Translations under genes and position numbers: made by a program
Part shown: positions 11,923 to 22,134 of the stretch, piece after piece
Position numbering within the stretch: position 1 is the first letter of the stretch
Layout of the letters: each line of letters begins with the position of its first letter
Notes under the pieces: generated by a model
Databases searched by the model: none
Told to the model about the DNA's origin: nothing
Seen by the model: the letters and a program-made list of their open reading frames with translations, nothing else
Assembly: GCA_015501055.1 (NCBI GenBank)
Contig: JADNYV010000282.1
Coordinates: 1-45,111, forward strand
Reading direction: 5' to 3'
Source of the DNA: Mucidula mucida
Lineage: Eukaryota; Basidiomycota; Agaricomycetes; Agaricales; Physalacriaceae
DNA length: 45,111 bases

Positions 11923-12897
11923 ATGCTCACAGTTCACCACTTGGATAACTCACGATCTCAGCGAATCTTATGGCTACTTGTACGATTACTTTTTCCCCTC
12001 TATGCTGGAAAGTTCTACATACCGACCTCTTAGGAAGAACTAGAGGTTCCCTACGAAATCAAAAAGTACTACAGGGCGCCTCTGGCTGCGCCACAAGAGC
12101 TTCAGGACGTGCATCTCCTCGGCAAGTCGCCAATCATCACCGATGGGTCGATTACGCTAGCGGAAAGCGGAGCCATTATTGGTATGCACACTCTCCAGAG
12201 CACGATGAGAGAACTGACCACGCTCCTAGAATATATTCTTGAGAAGTACGGAAACGGGCAGTTCAGACCTAAGGCATCCGAGTCTGGATACATCGATGAC
12301 CTCTACTGTACGCCGTTCTGGGACCGAAAAGATTAGCCTAGTTTGACGATGACCCCGCTGCAGATACCCACTATGCCGAAGGATCATTGATGCCGATTCT
12401 CGTCAACCGCTTCTGGTTTCGTATTGCGCCTGAGAGAACGTCCGCGTTTGTTCGTCCTATATTTCGCATGGTTTTGAATCAGCTCGACGCGAGAATCGTG
12501 GTCGGCCCTCTGGAGAAACACAAAGCTATGGTTATTATTTCTCTCTCTTACTTTTTGGCACGCTTGCTCAAAATGTTTAGATCGAGGAACACTTAGCAGA
12601 TGGCAAATGGTTTGCGGGTGGCGCCGAGCCTACAGTAGCCGATTTCATGATGGTGTTCCCGCTTGAGTTCCTCGATTACCTCAAGGGTGCCGGTCCCAAC
12701 ACGCTTAGATATCTGCACAAAGTTCACGAGAGGTATAGAATGTTACTAACTTTCATAGTTTATGCGCTCATTCCTTTCAATTCCATCAGGCCAGCCTACA
12801 AACGGGTTAGTAACTTTATGTTGTGCACTGTTCACTAAACTAATCCTCTTTGAAGGGCGTTGAGAAAGGTGGTGTATACACCTATGGCAATGCCTAA
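11923..12897 (+). CDS. Glutathione S-transferase
   Basis: Seven exons: 11923-11979, 12034-12181, 12230-12307, 12364-12530, 12581-12732, 12790-12805 and 12856-12897; all phases agree, giving 219 residues, a normal GST length. The N-terminal thioredoxin-like domain shows LTVHHLDNSRSQRILWLLEE, then LGKSPIITDG (cis-Pro of the glutathione site) and LAESGAIIEYI (the Glu-Ser pair that binds the gamma-glutamyl group). The helical C-terminal domain contains GKWFAGGAEPTVADFMM, the conserved GST N-capping region. It resembles fungal GTT1/omega-like cytosolic GSTs that conjugate glutathione to electrophiles or reduce peroxides. No broken frame is visible. Its location beside the P450, AKR and SDR genes suggests xenobiotic or pathway-intermediate detoxification, which is inference. 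Confidence 0.88.
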
Positions 12898-13161
12898 TTG
12901 AGATAGCTTGAATACATAAGGTAGTCATCAATTTGAAGTCGCTTAGTACTATATGACAGCCTGTTTTGTTTTTGTTCTCGCTCTCTGTTGTACGCACACA
13001 TAGTAAACGGCATGAGCTGGTAAGAAAACCCAGAGCCGTCAAACTGAGACTTTGCTGAGACTTGAAGTGAACTCGGAGTCAAAGCGTGCTATGAAGATCA
13101 GGGACGTTCTCAAGCCGGACATCAATTCGGCGAATTTACAAACGCCTTCTATACCTCCATC

Positions 13162-14383
13162 ATGAAAAAGCGCGTCAAGCTTGAAGACGATACCACGGCC
13201 ACCCCACTTTCCCAGACTACGAGGTGGTTGAAGAAACAAGAACTGTCTGTGGACTCGTGCAATACTAAGTTGAAGGTGGAATCAAAATTGGAAGGAGAAC
13301 GGGTTGTCTTGAAAACCGAACATTCAGATTCAAAAGCGGCTGTGATGGACAGCAGCCCCTCTAGCGCACTCAGCATAATCTCTGTCTCTGCGGGCAAAAA
13401 GGAGGAGAGCGATGAAGAAAAGGTAGAAGAATTGTTAATTGCATGCCAGTGGTCATTCTCATTTCATAAAAATTTGTAGCGCATTCCATTCAAGGAGGAA
13501 ACCAAGTCGGAGAGAGCTGGAGATGCTTTCAAAGTTGAGCTTGACCTCCCAAACGAGTCAGATGTGTGTTTGTTTTCGCGCTACAAATTGCGACCTGTAT
13601 TCTTACAAGCAAAAAGGCAACCAACTCGTCTACAAACAACAACAATGATACTGTTATGGAAGCTGTTCCAGTTCCCTACGCATTTCAGATACCCATCTTT
13701 GTCGATTATTAAAGTTAGGGTTATCTGCCAGTTTCGCGCCAAGTGGATCAAGATGGTGTTGATAAAGGATTGGTCGAAATCTCTCCGAACGTATGTTGCT
13801 CTTCGAAAACAACTGGGCCGAGAGCCTTCTGCGGCTGAGCGTGAAGATGCTCCGGATGGACTGGCCTCGAGTATAAAGGAGAAGGATATCATCAATGCGT
13901 TTGCGTGGGGTTGGCTGGTAAGAATGTTCATGCCTAGCTATTTCTGTTGTTTGACAGGACATAATACAGTGCATTACCGTCCGCACCATGAAATGTGTTG
14001 ACTTTGAAGTTGACTTCCTCCGTGATCTCGCCAGCAAGCTAGAGGTCTGGGTCCCACCTCCTCCAAAAAAAAAGGCGACAAAGGGGAATACACGCTCTAG
14101 GAAACCAGTCAAGTCGGAACTGAAGGAGTCTTCTGTGGGGAAGCGCCGACGTGCTGTTGTGAAGGTTGGGGCCGCGGACGAGGAGGGTTACACTGAAGAC
14201 TCGGAAGCAGAGGCGCCCCCTCCAAAGAAAACAAAGAAGCCTTCACGTGCAAAAACGTCTTTACCCAAAAAGAAAGCGAGATCTGACTCTTCAGACCATG
14301 AGATGGATGTAGATGAGGATTTTCACATGTCCACTCCTCATGATATACCTATTCGGAAGTATGCTCTTCGTGCGCGCAAGTAG
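13162..14383 (+). CDS. Lys-rich, probably nuclear protein with many SUMO-type motifs
   Basis: Three exons are likely: 13162-13428, 13480-13917 and 13958-14383. The middle of exon 2 (about 13564-13730) is doubtful and may contain an intron or frame change. The protein starts MKKRVKLEDD. It has an internal segment WIKMVLIKDWSKSLRTYVAL, then QLGREPSAAEREDAPDGLAS, and ends in a basic tail with PPPPKKKATK, GKRRRAVVKV, PPPKKTKKPSRAKT and an acidic patch (DHEMDVDEDF). This is the make-up of a nuclear, nucleic-acid or chromatin associated protein. At least six psi-K-x-E sumoylation motifs are visible (VKLE, LKVE, LKTE, FKEE, FKVE, VKSE). A short frame of 24 codons at 13091-13165 directly upstream, overlapping the start, could be an upstream ORF or the true N-terminus after a frame change. 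I do not recognise a family. Confidence 0.5.
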
Positions 14384-16430
14384 ACATGATACCATTGTAC
14401 CTCTATATAGACCGATTTGTGTTCATTGCTCTTACTGAATGAGCTGTTCTGCAGGCAAGCAGTGGAACTCCAAGTTGGCGGTGAAATCTGGCTTCAATGA
14501 TGTGTAATCCGATATTTTCAGACCCAGCTGTCAGTAAGGCATAAAGATGTTTGCCCTTGTACGCGTCCTTTTGGGGTGGCTAGTAGCAGCCTCTGTCTGC
14601 TGATCGTAAAGCAAGGCTGCTAGCGGTTAGCCAAATTGTCATCTATACTCTCTGACTAGCACCTTACTTGAAATAAGAACCATGAGGTAGAGTTGCTTTC
14701 CTGTGGAGCAGCTGACGAAGATGGTGCGAGCGGTAGAATTCTGAATTCATGATGTCGATGAGAGAATTACAAACGGCATGGACTTGTGAGAGGTCCACAA
14801 GGGTACCTCCCAACGTGTTGCACCATGCAATCTTTCAGAGCGCAGAGTAGTCAGTCTATCGAAGGAGATTGTCTAACAATGAGATCTAAGTCATCATGTT
14901 GATTTTCCTCTCACGACGTGGCTGTCTTCGCATGGCGGTGGTCTCCGATGAAGTGCTCTCCCGGGGTGCGTCTCCTCACGTTATGCTGACGGCGTCGGGG
15001 GAAGACGTCTTCGTGGAAGTAATTCTGGACAGACTAGTATCAGCCAGAACGTGCCGGTCTGCCACGGCTTAACGCGTTAGTGGTACGTACCTGCACTTAC
15101 TCGTACTCGATTAAGGTGCGCTCTGCCTCTGAGGCTATCTCCCACGCGACATCTCCTTTTTCATCTGGATAACCGGCCTTGCCTCATCGCGGGTCAAATA
15201 TTCATAGTTGTTGCCGCCTCATAGAAACAGTGAAAGCGCGATGACCGCATCGCTATCGACAACGTTGAACATGATATTGTGGCCCCGGGATGACCAAGTA
15301 ACACTGCATATCTGGACTGGGTCAAGATCTGTCCATAAATGCAAAAACCACTAGATTCAGATTGCCGTCAAGGGTGCATGTCTCCCGTACGAATGGACAC
15401 CCGCAAAAATTTGATTGTATTTATCAGTGGAGCAACTACGGAAAACAAGTCAGAATTTGAACGAAAGTGCTGCACCGTTTTCGCAGCAAAACAGCTGGGC
15501 GGCTGGTTGTCCCAATGTCATTATTTCGTCGACCTGCGGCCTCATTACAGAGCTTGCTCGTCAAGTGGGGCCGCTGGGGATCTTCAAGCCAGCGAATAGA
15601 AGGACATGCTACAGAAAACGGTGCAATGTGATGTCTGGAAGGCAAGGAGGCATGTCAATATCCTCTCCTCGCCATTACTGAATCCATCCATCGCATTATG
15701 AAACATCCTCTCCGAAAAACTGGCACGGGAAGGAAGAGGTGCATCAAATTCCTCTGCAGGAAGTAAGCTGATGAACACGTTGAGCCATCACATGTCCCCT
15801 GTGAACCTTTTAGTCAGATCTGCCCAGCCCGCTAATCGGGCTTGATCTTATGTCGGAGCGGGTTGCTGGAACAATTACTCGAAAGCATACTGAGGCAAAC
15901 TCACCGGCAGTCGCGATTCATGACGCGCGGTATCTGTTGTTCCCGAGGAATTCCAAATGTGGTTGCGTAGCAAGGCGGCAAGAAAAAACGAGCAACCAAG
16001 GGGGGAAAAACACTAACTCGGGGCTAATCGCAATGCACCCAGTCACTAACGAGATTTTGGCCAAATATATAGAAAAGCTCACCACACTCATGCAGCCCTT
16101 TTGTGCGCGCCAAACCGGCCTTCGACGATGTCGATAGCGATGCTGTAAAGTAGAAGCTTATGGGAGTATGCTGAAGAATCAATCTGTGCTTCTTTGGCAT
16201 GATCACTATTTCCTGAATAGCTCTTGAAGATCTCACAAACAATCACGAGGGTAAAGTGTTTTATTGTCATCATGAGGAGGCGTTGATGAATGTCCCTGTT
16301 GAATAACCCGAAAGTCTAGAGAATCATGAGCACCGCAAAAGCAAAAGAGAAAGGTCCGGTACGCACTTAAAGTCTGGAATCTCCAGCTATAACATCCTCG
16401 GTGGTATACTCGACAAACCAAACACACTAC
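14384..16430. other. Intergenic, no gene seen; contains one repeat copy
   Basis: About 2 kb between the Lys-rich gene (+) and the P450 3' end (-). It holds one copy of a short repeat at 14721-14791 (separate entry). Overlapping open frames at 15339-15681 show no recognisable domain. The rest shows no coding signal to me. Confidence 0.4.
14721..14791 (-). repeat. Inverted repeat copy A
   Basis: The reverse complement of this 71-bp segment matches 18827-18897 at 67 of 71 positions. Weaker similarity continues outward (a shared CTGCGCTCTGAAA block). The two copies are in opposite orientation on either side of the P450 gene. Confidence 0.8.
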
Positions 16431-18154
16431 TTACTTCCTCAAAGACACCCTAACCTTCATACCACCTATAAAATGATACGCACCCAACCCCGTTCTCGAC
16501 CTATCCTTCTTTGGTCCAAACACCTTCACACCCCCCCTCACATTGATCTCCTCCATCGACTCGGCGTCTTCAACAGGCTCAACATCCAACGCCGAAATAA
16601 AACACGCCAGCGCCGTTTTCATCTCTGAAACAGCTAGGTGTCTGCCCTCGCACTATGGGCCGTTGCTTGTCAGTTGTTAAACCATGAAAATAAAGACTTA
16701 CCTACCATGGACACTCCGCCGCCAAAGCCGCGGAACTCTTTCAGCAAAGTTGCCAACTCCTCTTTATATCCAGTGCGCGGGAGGAACCTCTCCGGGTCCC
16801 ACTGCGCCGAGTTGTCGTGTGCTGCAATATGCGGTACACGCAAGTGAGCCATGACAAAGGCATCCTTGGGGAGGAGAACGTGTCGAGGCGCGGGGTCGTC
16901 GGAGACGTTTATTATGTAGTCCTCTTGGGCGTACTGTGTGTCTGATATCAGAGAATTCAACGCTTGGTAAAAATAGAACGCACCCGGAAACTGATTGCAG
17001 ACGTTTCGAGGCGAAGAGTTTCGTAAATACAACTCATCATGAGCGGAGTAGAATCATGCAGCTTTGACTCGTCGATGTCGCCGCCGCGCATGGCCCCGCT
17101 TACATCGAGCTCAGCACGTAGACGTTCTATAAGCCCAGGCATCTGCAAGGCGCGCACAAACAATGTGACGGTCGCAAATGGGGTGTTTTCTACGCGCGAG
17201 TCAGAAGGGAAAAGAAATCATGACATCAACGTACGTTGCAAAGCCCAAAGAATCGTAAGGAGGAAGCTAGCGGCGTCGTCTGCAGAGAACTTTTCCCGTA
17301 TCAGAACCTGAGTAACGTCGTGAATGACGCCGTCGTCCAGGCCCGGCGTACCATCTTGTACAAACGCGCTCAATATCCTCTTGAGCGCGTCACGACTCTG
17401 TACAAAGTCGCGTGTGGGTTTGAGGAACGGATACAGCAGAGGTGGGATCAAGCCAGATGCAACAATGGGAAAAGAGTTATCGAACCGATCCAGCATCTTG
17501 TGGAAAGCGTTCGTCGGGTTGCTGACACGCTCTACGAACTCCAGGCCCCATACTGCCGCCAGTCCCGCGTCGAACACCGCGTCGGTGACCCACTGGACAA
17601 GATCAATCTCCACGGATCCGTGCGCGACTTGAGCGCGTAGGTCGTCAACCTTGTTCGCAAAGACATGGTAAAATTTCTGGAATGAATCCGCCAGGTGGGC
17701 GCGCGTCATACCCTTGGCGTGCATAGGATATATCGTGTCTGTCCAGAAGCGGAGATCGCGGGCGCGCAGTCCGAACGCCGATTCGGTCATTTTCAGGCGG
17801 AAAGACGTGAATGTGAGCGACTTTTCGGGGGCGGCAAACACGCTGTCGATGCCCTTGGAGGAGAGGATGTAGTAGTGACCCATTGGCCAGGGTATCTGTT
17901 CTCCTATGAGACAGATTTTGCTCCGCTGGAGGAGAACTCACGTATACAACCGGACCGTACGTGTTCAACAAGGACATGAGAAACGCGTCTTCATTAGCGG
18001 ACATGGCTGCGATGGCCTGTATGCCCCGGACGAACGGCGGGAGATATGGCGAGCCGTAGACGGGGACGCCTTTGGATATCCATGGTTTCCAGATTTTGAG
18101 CAGCCAAAAGGAGAGTAGCAAGGCCACCAAGAATGAGGTCAAGTCCAGCGCCAT
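16431..18154 (-). CDS. Cytochrome P450 monooxygenase
   Basis: Five exons on the minus strand, 18154-17942, 17895-17235, 17189-16984, 16933-16706 and 16652-16431, give 509 residues without frame breaks. An N-terminal membrane anchor (LTSFLVALLLSFWLLKIW) places it at the ER. The K-helix ExxR is E348-T-L-R351 (CIYETLRLE), the PERF-type motif is WDPERF, and the haem loop FGGGVSMCEG spans residues 430-439 with Cys437 as ligand, split by an intron. The I-helix reads LWALQQNTPFATV: an Asn stands where most P450s have an acidic residue-Thr pair, as in CYP7/CYP8-like groups. Such enzymes act on sterols or fatty-acid derivatives in other organisms; the fungal substrate is unknown. Acceptor choice for exon 4 (16933) is my best fit. 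The upstream region carries a perfect 207-bp tandem duplication. Confidence 0.88.
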
Positions 18155-18286
18155 TCGACGGGCGCAAAGAGAGTCAGTTCAGGTTCCAACATGAGCGGTA
18201 CAGAATGTTAATGAAGAACGGGCATCAGACGGGCATCAACTTCAAGGTGGAAAGCGCCGCTTTGTTGCTGTTTGGTCCGTTCTTGG

Positions 18287-18700
18287 CTTTCACCTCCGCC
18301 TCCGACTACAATTGGACGCGTCCTCTTGAGTAGTAGGGAAAAATGTCATTCTGAGAACGCGTCTGTGTATCCTGTCAAATTGTCCCAGTGAACGCACTGC
18401 CCTCAAAGTCTCAATCTCTTCATTTCAATCAGAATGACTTGGCCTCCTGCTTCTTGGCACTTCTCTGTCCCTGTACGCTGCTTGTATGTTCCGCTTTCAC
18501 CTCCGCCTCCGACTACAATTGGACGCGTCCTCTTGAGTAGTAGGGAAAAATGTCATTCTGAGAACGCGTCTGTGTATCCTGTCAAATTGTCCCAGTGAAC
18601 GCACTGCCCTCAAAGTCTCAATCTCTTCATTTCAATCAGAATGACTTGGCCTCCTGCTTCTTGGCACTTCTCTGTCCCTGTACGCTGCTTGTATGTTCCG
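18287..18700. repeat. Perfect 207-bp tandem duplication upstream of P450
   Basis: Positions 18287-18493 and 18494-18700 are identical by eye, directly adjacent and head-to-tail. The inner edge is about 133 nt upstream of the P450 ATG, so the duplication falls in its probable promoter. Identity of the copies means it is recent or an assembly artefact. Confidence 0.9.
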
Positions 18701-18819
18701 CAACAATGATTCATCGTCAAGTCCATGCTTTCGCATGCCAACACAACTGCGCTCTGAAAAATTGCATAACGCGACGCGTCGGCAGGCAACTTTGTGATTT
18801 CTGACCGCCTCACTAAGTC

Positions 18820-19479
18820 TCCAATGTCTCACAAGTCCATGCCGTTTGTAATTCTCTCATCGAAATCATGATCTCAGAATTCTACCGCTCGCACTATCTT
18901 CTAGGGGATGGGCGTCAAAGTGTTCTCTCGGCTATTAGGGCGTCGACGTTTGAGTTTTCGTCTGGGGTGGATGAGGTTCGTATTCCGAATTGTGCGGTTA
19001 TATGCGCCCCTAGTAGACTGGAAACCTATCACTTCTTTACATGCCGAGGGGTTTTCTGCATACAACGCAGCGCAAATGTTGGCGCAGTGCACGCTCTGAT
19101 AATTCGCGGATCATCATCACGACTTGGACTACAACGAGCACGTATTAGAGTTAATATTCGCGCGTCTTCAGTTAATTCTCCGGGCTCCCTTCATCTACGG
19201 TCCATTGGCCGAGACCTTTTCCTTGCCGCAACCGCCTTTCGTCAGAAGTGGGTTGAACGCTTCATTTTCGCGACCGTGACCTTGATTTCAACTACGTGCG
19301 TGAGCTGAAGTTGGATTCGATGTGATGTTCCGGCATATTCCTCTCTGTAAGATGGAGAGGTGGGAAAAGGTTCTGGCAGGACTTTAAGGATACTGCACTG
19401 GATTCTGTTGACAGGCTAGTGGACCTGTGGGTAAAGGAAGGCTATCGCGTCGAGATGCTGACTCTTGTTGACGTATAGA
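18820..19479 (+). pseudogene. Degraded coding remnant of unknown family
   Basis: Starting in repeat copy B, coding-like pieces occur in changing frames: SQVHAVCNSLIEIM, then around 19130-19260 a stretch reading EHVLELIFARLQLILRAPF with IYGPLAETFSLPQPP, then near 19325-19480 MERWEKVLA in one frame and DFKDTALDSVDRLVDLWVKE in another, ending at TAG 19477-19479. The hydrophobic periodicity and Leu-rich helices look like former protein. Stops and frame changes separate the pieces. I do not recognise the family, and the extent is approximate. Confidence 0.35.
18827..18897 (+). repeat. Inverted repeat copy B
   Basis: It matches the reverse complement of 14721-14791 at 67 of 71 positions. In both copies one frame reads an open peptide with a common core (SQVHAVCNSLI then SEFYRSH), so the repeat may derive from a coding sequence rather than from transposon ends. 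Confidence 0.8.
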
Positions 19480-19626
19480 ACTTGGCCTGTATACTGTATC
19501 CACATTGCTTGTTACCTCTGTGATCAGCTATTTCTCTAAGGGTGTCGACCAAGTGTCGACTGGAAACGTCACCAATCTATTTCATCTACATAGACCCAAT
19601 ACTTTCACATCGTACGTGCATATGTC

Positions 19627-21394
19627 CTACGATGCCTTCATGTTTTTTGGAATCATGAAGCTAAACCTGAAAGCTAACAGGGCGAGACTCGATATTACGA
19701 TATACACCAAGAAGCCTCCGGCAAGGTGATATTCCAAAGTTGCAGAAAATAAGGACGATGCCAGGGAAGGCGACAGTCCCGATGCGGCCATCTGCGCAAA
19801 GCCATTCGTGGCCCCCCAGTGTGTGTTTACTCGTAGCACTCTGCACAATCAGTACCTGTATAGATGCTGGAAAAAGTAGTTGGGTTCGTCGTGGTGAAGG
19901 CGACGCCATTGAGACGTACCATAGCTTGCGGAAAGCATGAAATTGCATATCAGCTGGAAGCATAACAGAGTCCAAACGACTGCGTCCACGCGACCCGCTC
20001 GTCGCGCAAAGAAGCTCTCGAACGAGAAGGCGCAAGATGCTAAGAACATAGCCAGCATGGAGGAGATGAAGACCGGACGTTCCCCGAATCGTCTGAGCAC
20101 TCGTCCCATGAAGTAAAGTTGCATTTAGCAATCCCCACACACCCATGATTAGACCAATCTCGAAAGGACTAAATCCTAGTCCGCCCACTTCAATCGAGGT
20201 TGAGAACATCAAGGGCATAAGAACCGTGCGAACCATCGAAAGAAAAGCCACAGCACAGTAGTTGGTGACCGTAAGAATTAGATTTTTGTTCAAGAATTCG
20301 CCAACGCCTGGTGTTTCCGGAACCTGAGGGCTTGCAGATTCGGCGCTGTGATTATCGCCATTGCTGTTGGTGTCGAGTAAACCAGTCGTCTCGTCGAGTA
20401 TGGTTTTGCGTTTCTCGAGGACCGATGGATGCGTTTGTAGTAGTATATATTCAGAGACCGCCATAGACCAAAGAAGAGAGACCACCCACTTCTTGAAGGC
20501 CATACAGGGCACAAAGATATACCACGAACTAAACGAAGCTGCTACCGCGCAGGGTAGAAGATACGGATAAACGACAAATATCGTCATTTTCTTGAAAATT
20601 CGGGGCCAACGCTGGGCAGGATTGGCAAGTAAACCTCCAATGATAGGACTGGAAACCAAATCAGACTCTTAGCTGATAATGCCAGAACGAAAGTCGTACC
20701 CAATGGCATTACCAAGCCCCCACATGATGGGCATTACAGCAAAGGCATCTCCGATGTTGGTTGTATCAGTCAACTGCATTTGTTGAGGTCAGACGAGTTA
20801 CTTCCATGAGCTGAGGCGGCTCACCTCAGCTAGGACAGTCTTGGATACGCCTACAATGTTGTTCAGGCACTAAGGACGGGATGTACACTAGTGACACGAA
20901 CCTATATTGCCGTTGAAGATGCCCTGCAGAGTTCGAAAGACTACGAGCCACCAGAAATTCGACGAGAGCCCAAAGCCCAGAAGCGACAGTGCTAGTCCTA
21001 AAGGACCCCAGAGTAGCACTGGTCGACGTCCGTAAAGATCGGATGCTCGACTCCACTGAGGTTTGTTAGACTCTGCGAGGTATAAGAATTTCGAGGCCTA
21101 CCAGGAATACACTGAGGCATTCTGCCGCGAAGAATACAGATCCCTGTATTTACAATCAGTGATGTTGCAAATTCACGCGATTTGTTAGGCGCTGACGATG
21201 ACACCTGCGTAGTACCCAACTTTGCGTTGGTCTCCAGCACCGTCCGAGTTTAATATGCGAGCAATCAGCTTTGGTAGGTAAGGATAGATTACCGTCGCTG
21301 AAAGTGGTTCGGCCATTTGAATGACATAGACAATGGCCAGTTGCCATTTTGGAAGGGGCGTCCTGCCTGGCCGAGTGTGCACCTCGGCGTCCAT
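19627..21394 (-). pseudogene. MFS drug:H+ antiporter-type transporter, frameshifted
   Basis: The protein starts MDAEVHTRPGRTPLPKWQLA at 21394 and continues with ATVIYPYLPKLI, YYAGVIGSVFFAAECLSV, then WSRASDLYGRRPVLLWGPLG (the MFS motif A between helices 2 and 3) and FRTLQGIFNGN. A later exon has PIIGGLLANPAQRWPRIFKK. This matches basidiomycete DHA1-like multidrug transporters of the plasma or vacuolar membrane. Around 20120-20124 homology moves to another frame (from MGVWGLLNA to QLYFMGRVLRRFGERPVFIS), and in the last exon it changes again at a run of six C on the plus strand (19812-19817), after which ATNGFAQMAASGLSPSLASS and the final helix follow to the stop at 19629-19627. The wrong frame stays open for about 150 codons by chance. 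At least two indels make a working product unlikely unless they are sequence errors. Confidence 0.7.
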
Positions 21395-22087
21395 GACAGT
21401 TCGAGTTCGAGTTTCAGCTAAAGAACCAAAAAAAACGAGTCATAATTTAATAAAGTCAAAGGCGTGAGAATTGACGCGTACCTCGCAACCCTACGTGACG
21501 ATTCAGTGATGTGGGTCAATGACATGGAGGAAAGGGCATCAGGGATGCGGTAGATAGAATCCTTGAATCCAGTACTAAACGTTGAAGGTGTGGCAAAAAT
21601 AGGGGGACTATTGATGACGAAAGTTTCAAAAGAACGAAAGAAGACTTGTATTATACACCTGTGATTATAGAAATAGACGATGCGGCAACGAGGAGAGGAG
21701 GAGGAGGGAATAAAGCAGACAATCGGCGGCGCAGCCAAACAACGCGTGGAATCGACCAAACAAAGAAAAGCTTCTCTGCTCCAGCCCCCATACCCTAAAT
21801 ACTCTTGGAAGACCGACTCCCAAGACTCGGTGTACATGCGCTTCTAGTGCTAGACGGAAGAGCAAGCCTCGTACAAAGCATCATGCGTGGTCAGTTGGCC
21901 CAATAGCTTCCGCCTCTTACACACCGAACGCTGTAACATGCACATCACTGGTACTTCTACTAGCAAAGGACGGGCGGGACCAGGCGGGAATTAATTACAA
22001 TTCTTGATATCTTCGTCAGTGCTGCCGGGACGACACGACACCCCAGTTCCCGTTGACAACACTTCTTCTTGTCACCATCAATCAAGT
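21395..22087. other. Divergent promoter region of the MFS and AKR genes
   Basis: The stretch separates the divergent MFS gene (-) and aldo-keto reductase gene (+). A long minus-strand open frame at 21418-21837 lies in the presumed MFS leader; its composition (Ser/Ile/Phe-rich, no family) looks fortuitous. GC-rich blocks such as GGCGGGACCAGGCGGG near 21972 could be regulatory, but I cannot assign a factor. Confidence 0.4.
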
Positions 22088-22088
22088 C

Positions 22089-22096
22089 ATATAAAT
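22089..22096 (+). promoter_or_regulatory. Putative TATA box of the aldo-keto reductase gene
   Basis: The sequence ATATAAAT lies about 40 nt before the ATG at 22135, implying a short leader. Confidence 0.45.
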
Positions 22097-22134
22097 TCCC
22101 ACATCGACGTTGATCTGTTCGCTACTACTAAGAT

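Noticed and set aside
13091..13165. 24-codon frame MKIRDVLKPD... as the N-terminus of the Lys-rich protein
   Set aside because: It stops in another frame over the next ATG; joining it needs an unsupported frame change, so it is kept only as a possible upstream ORF.
18610..18813. Minus-strand open frame across the second 207-bp repeat copy
   Set aside because: It exists only because of the sequence at the repeat edge and has no homology signal.
21418..21837. Minus-strand frame of 139 codons upstream of the MFS start
   Set aside because: No family resemblance, Ser/Ile/Phe-rich composition, and it lies in a likely leader region.
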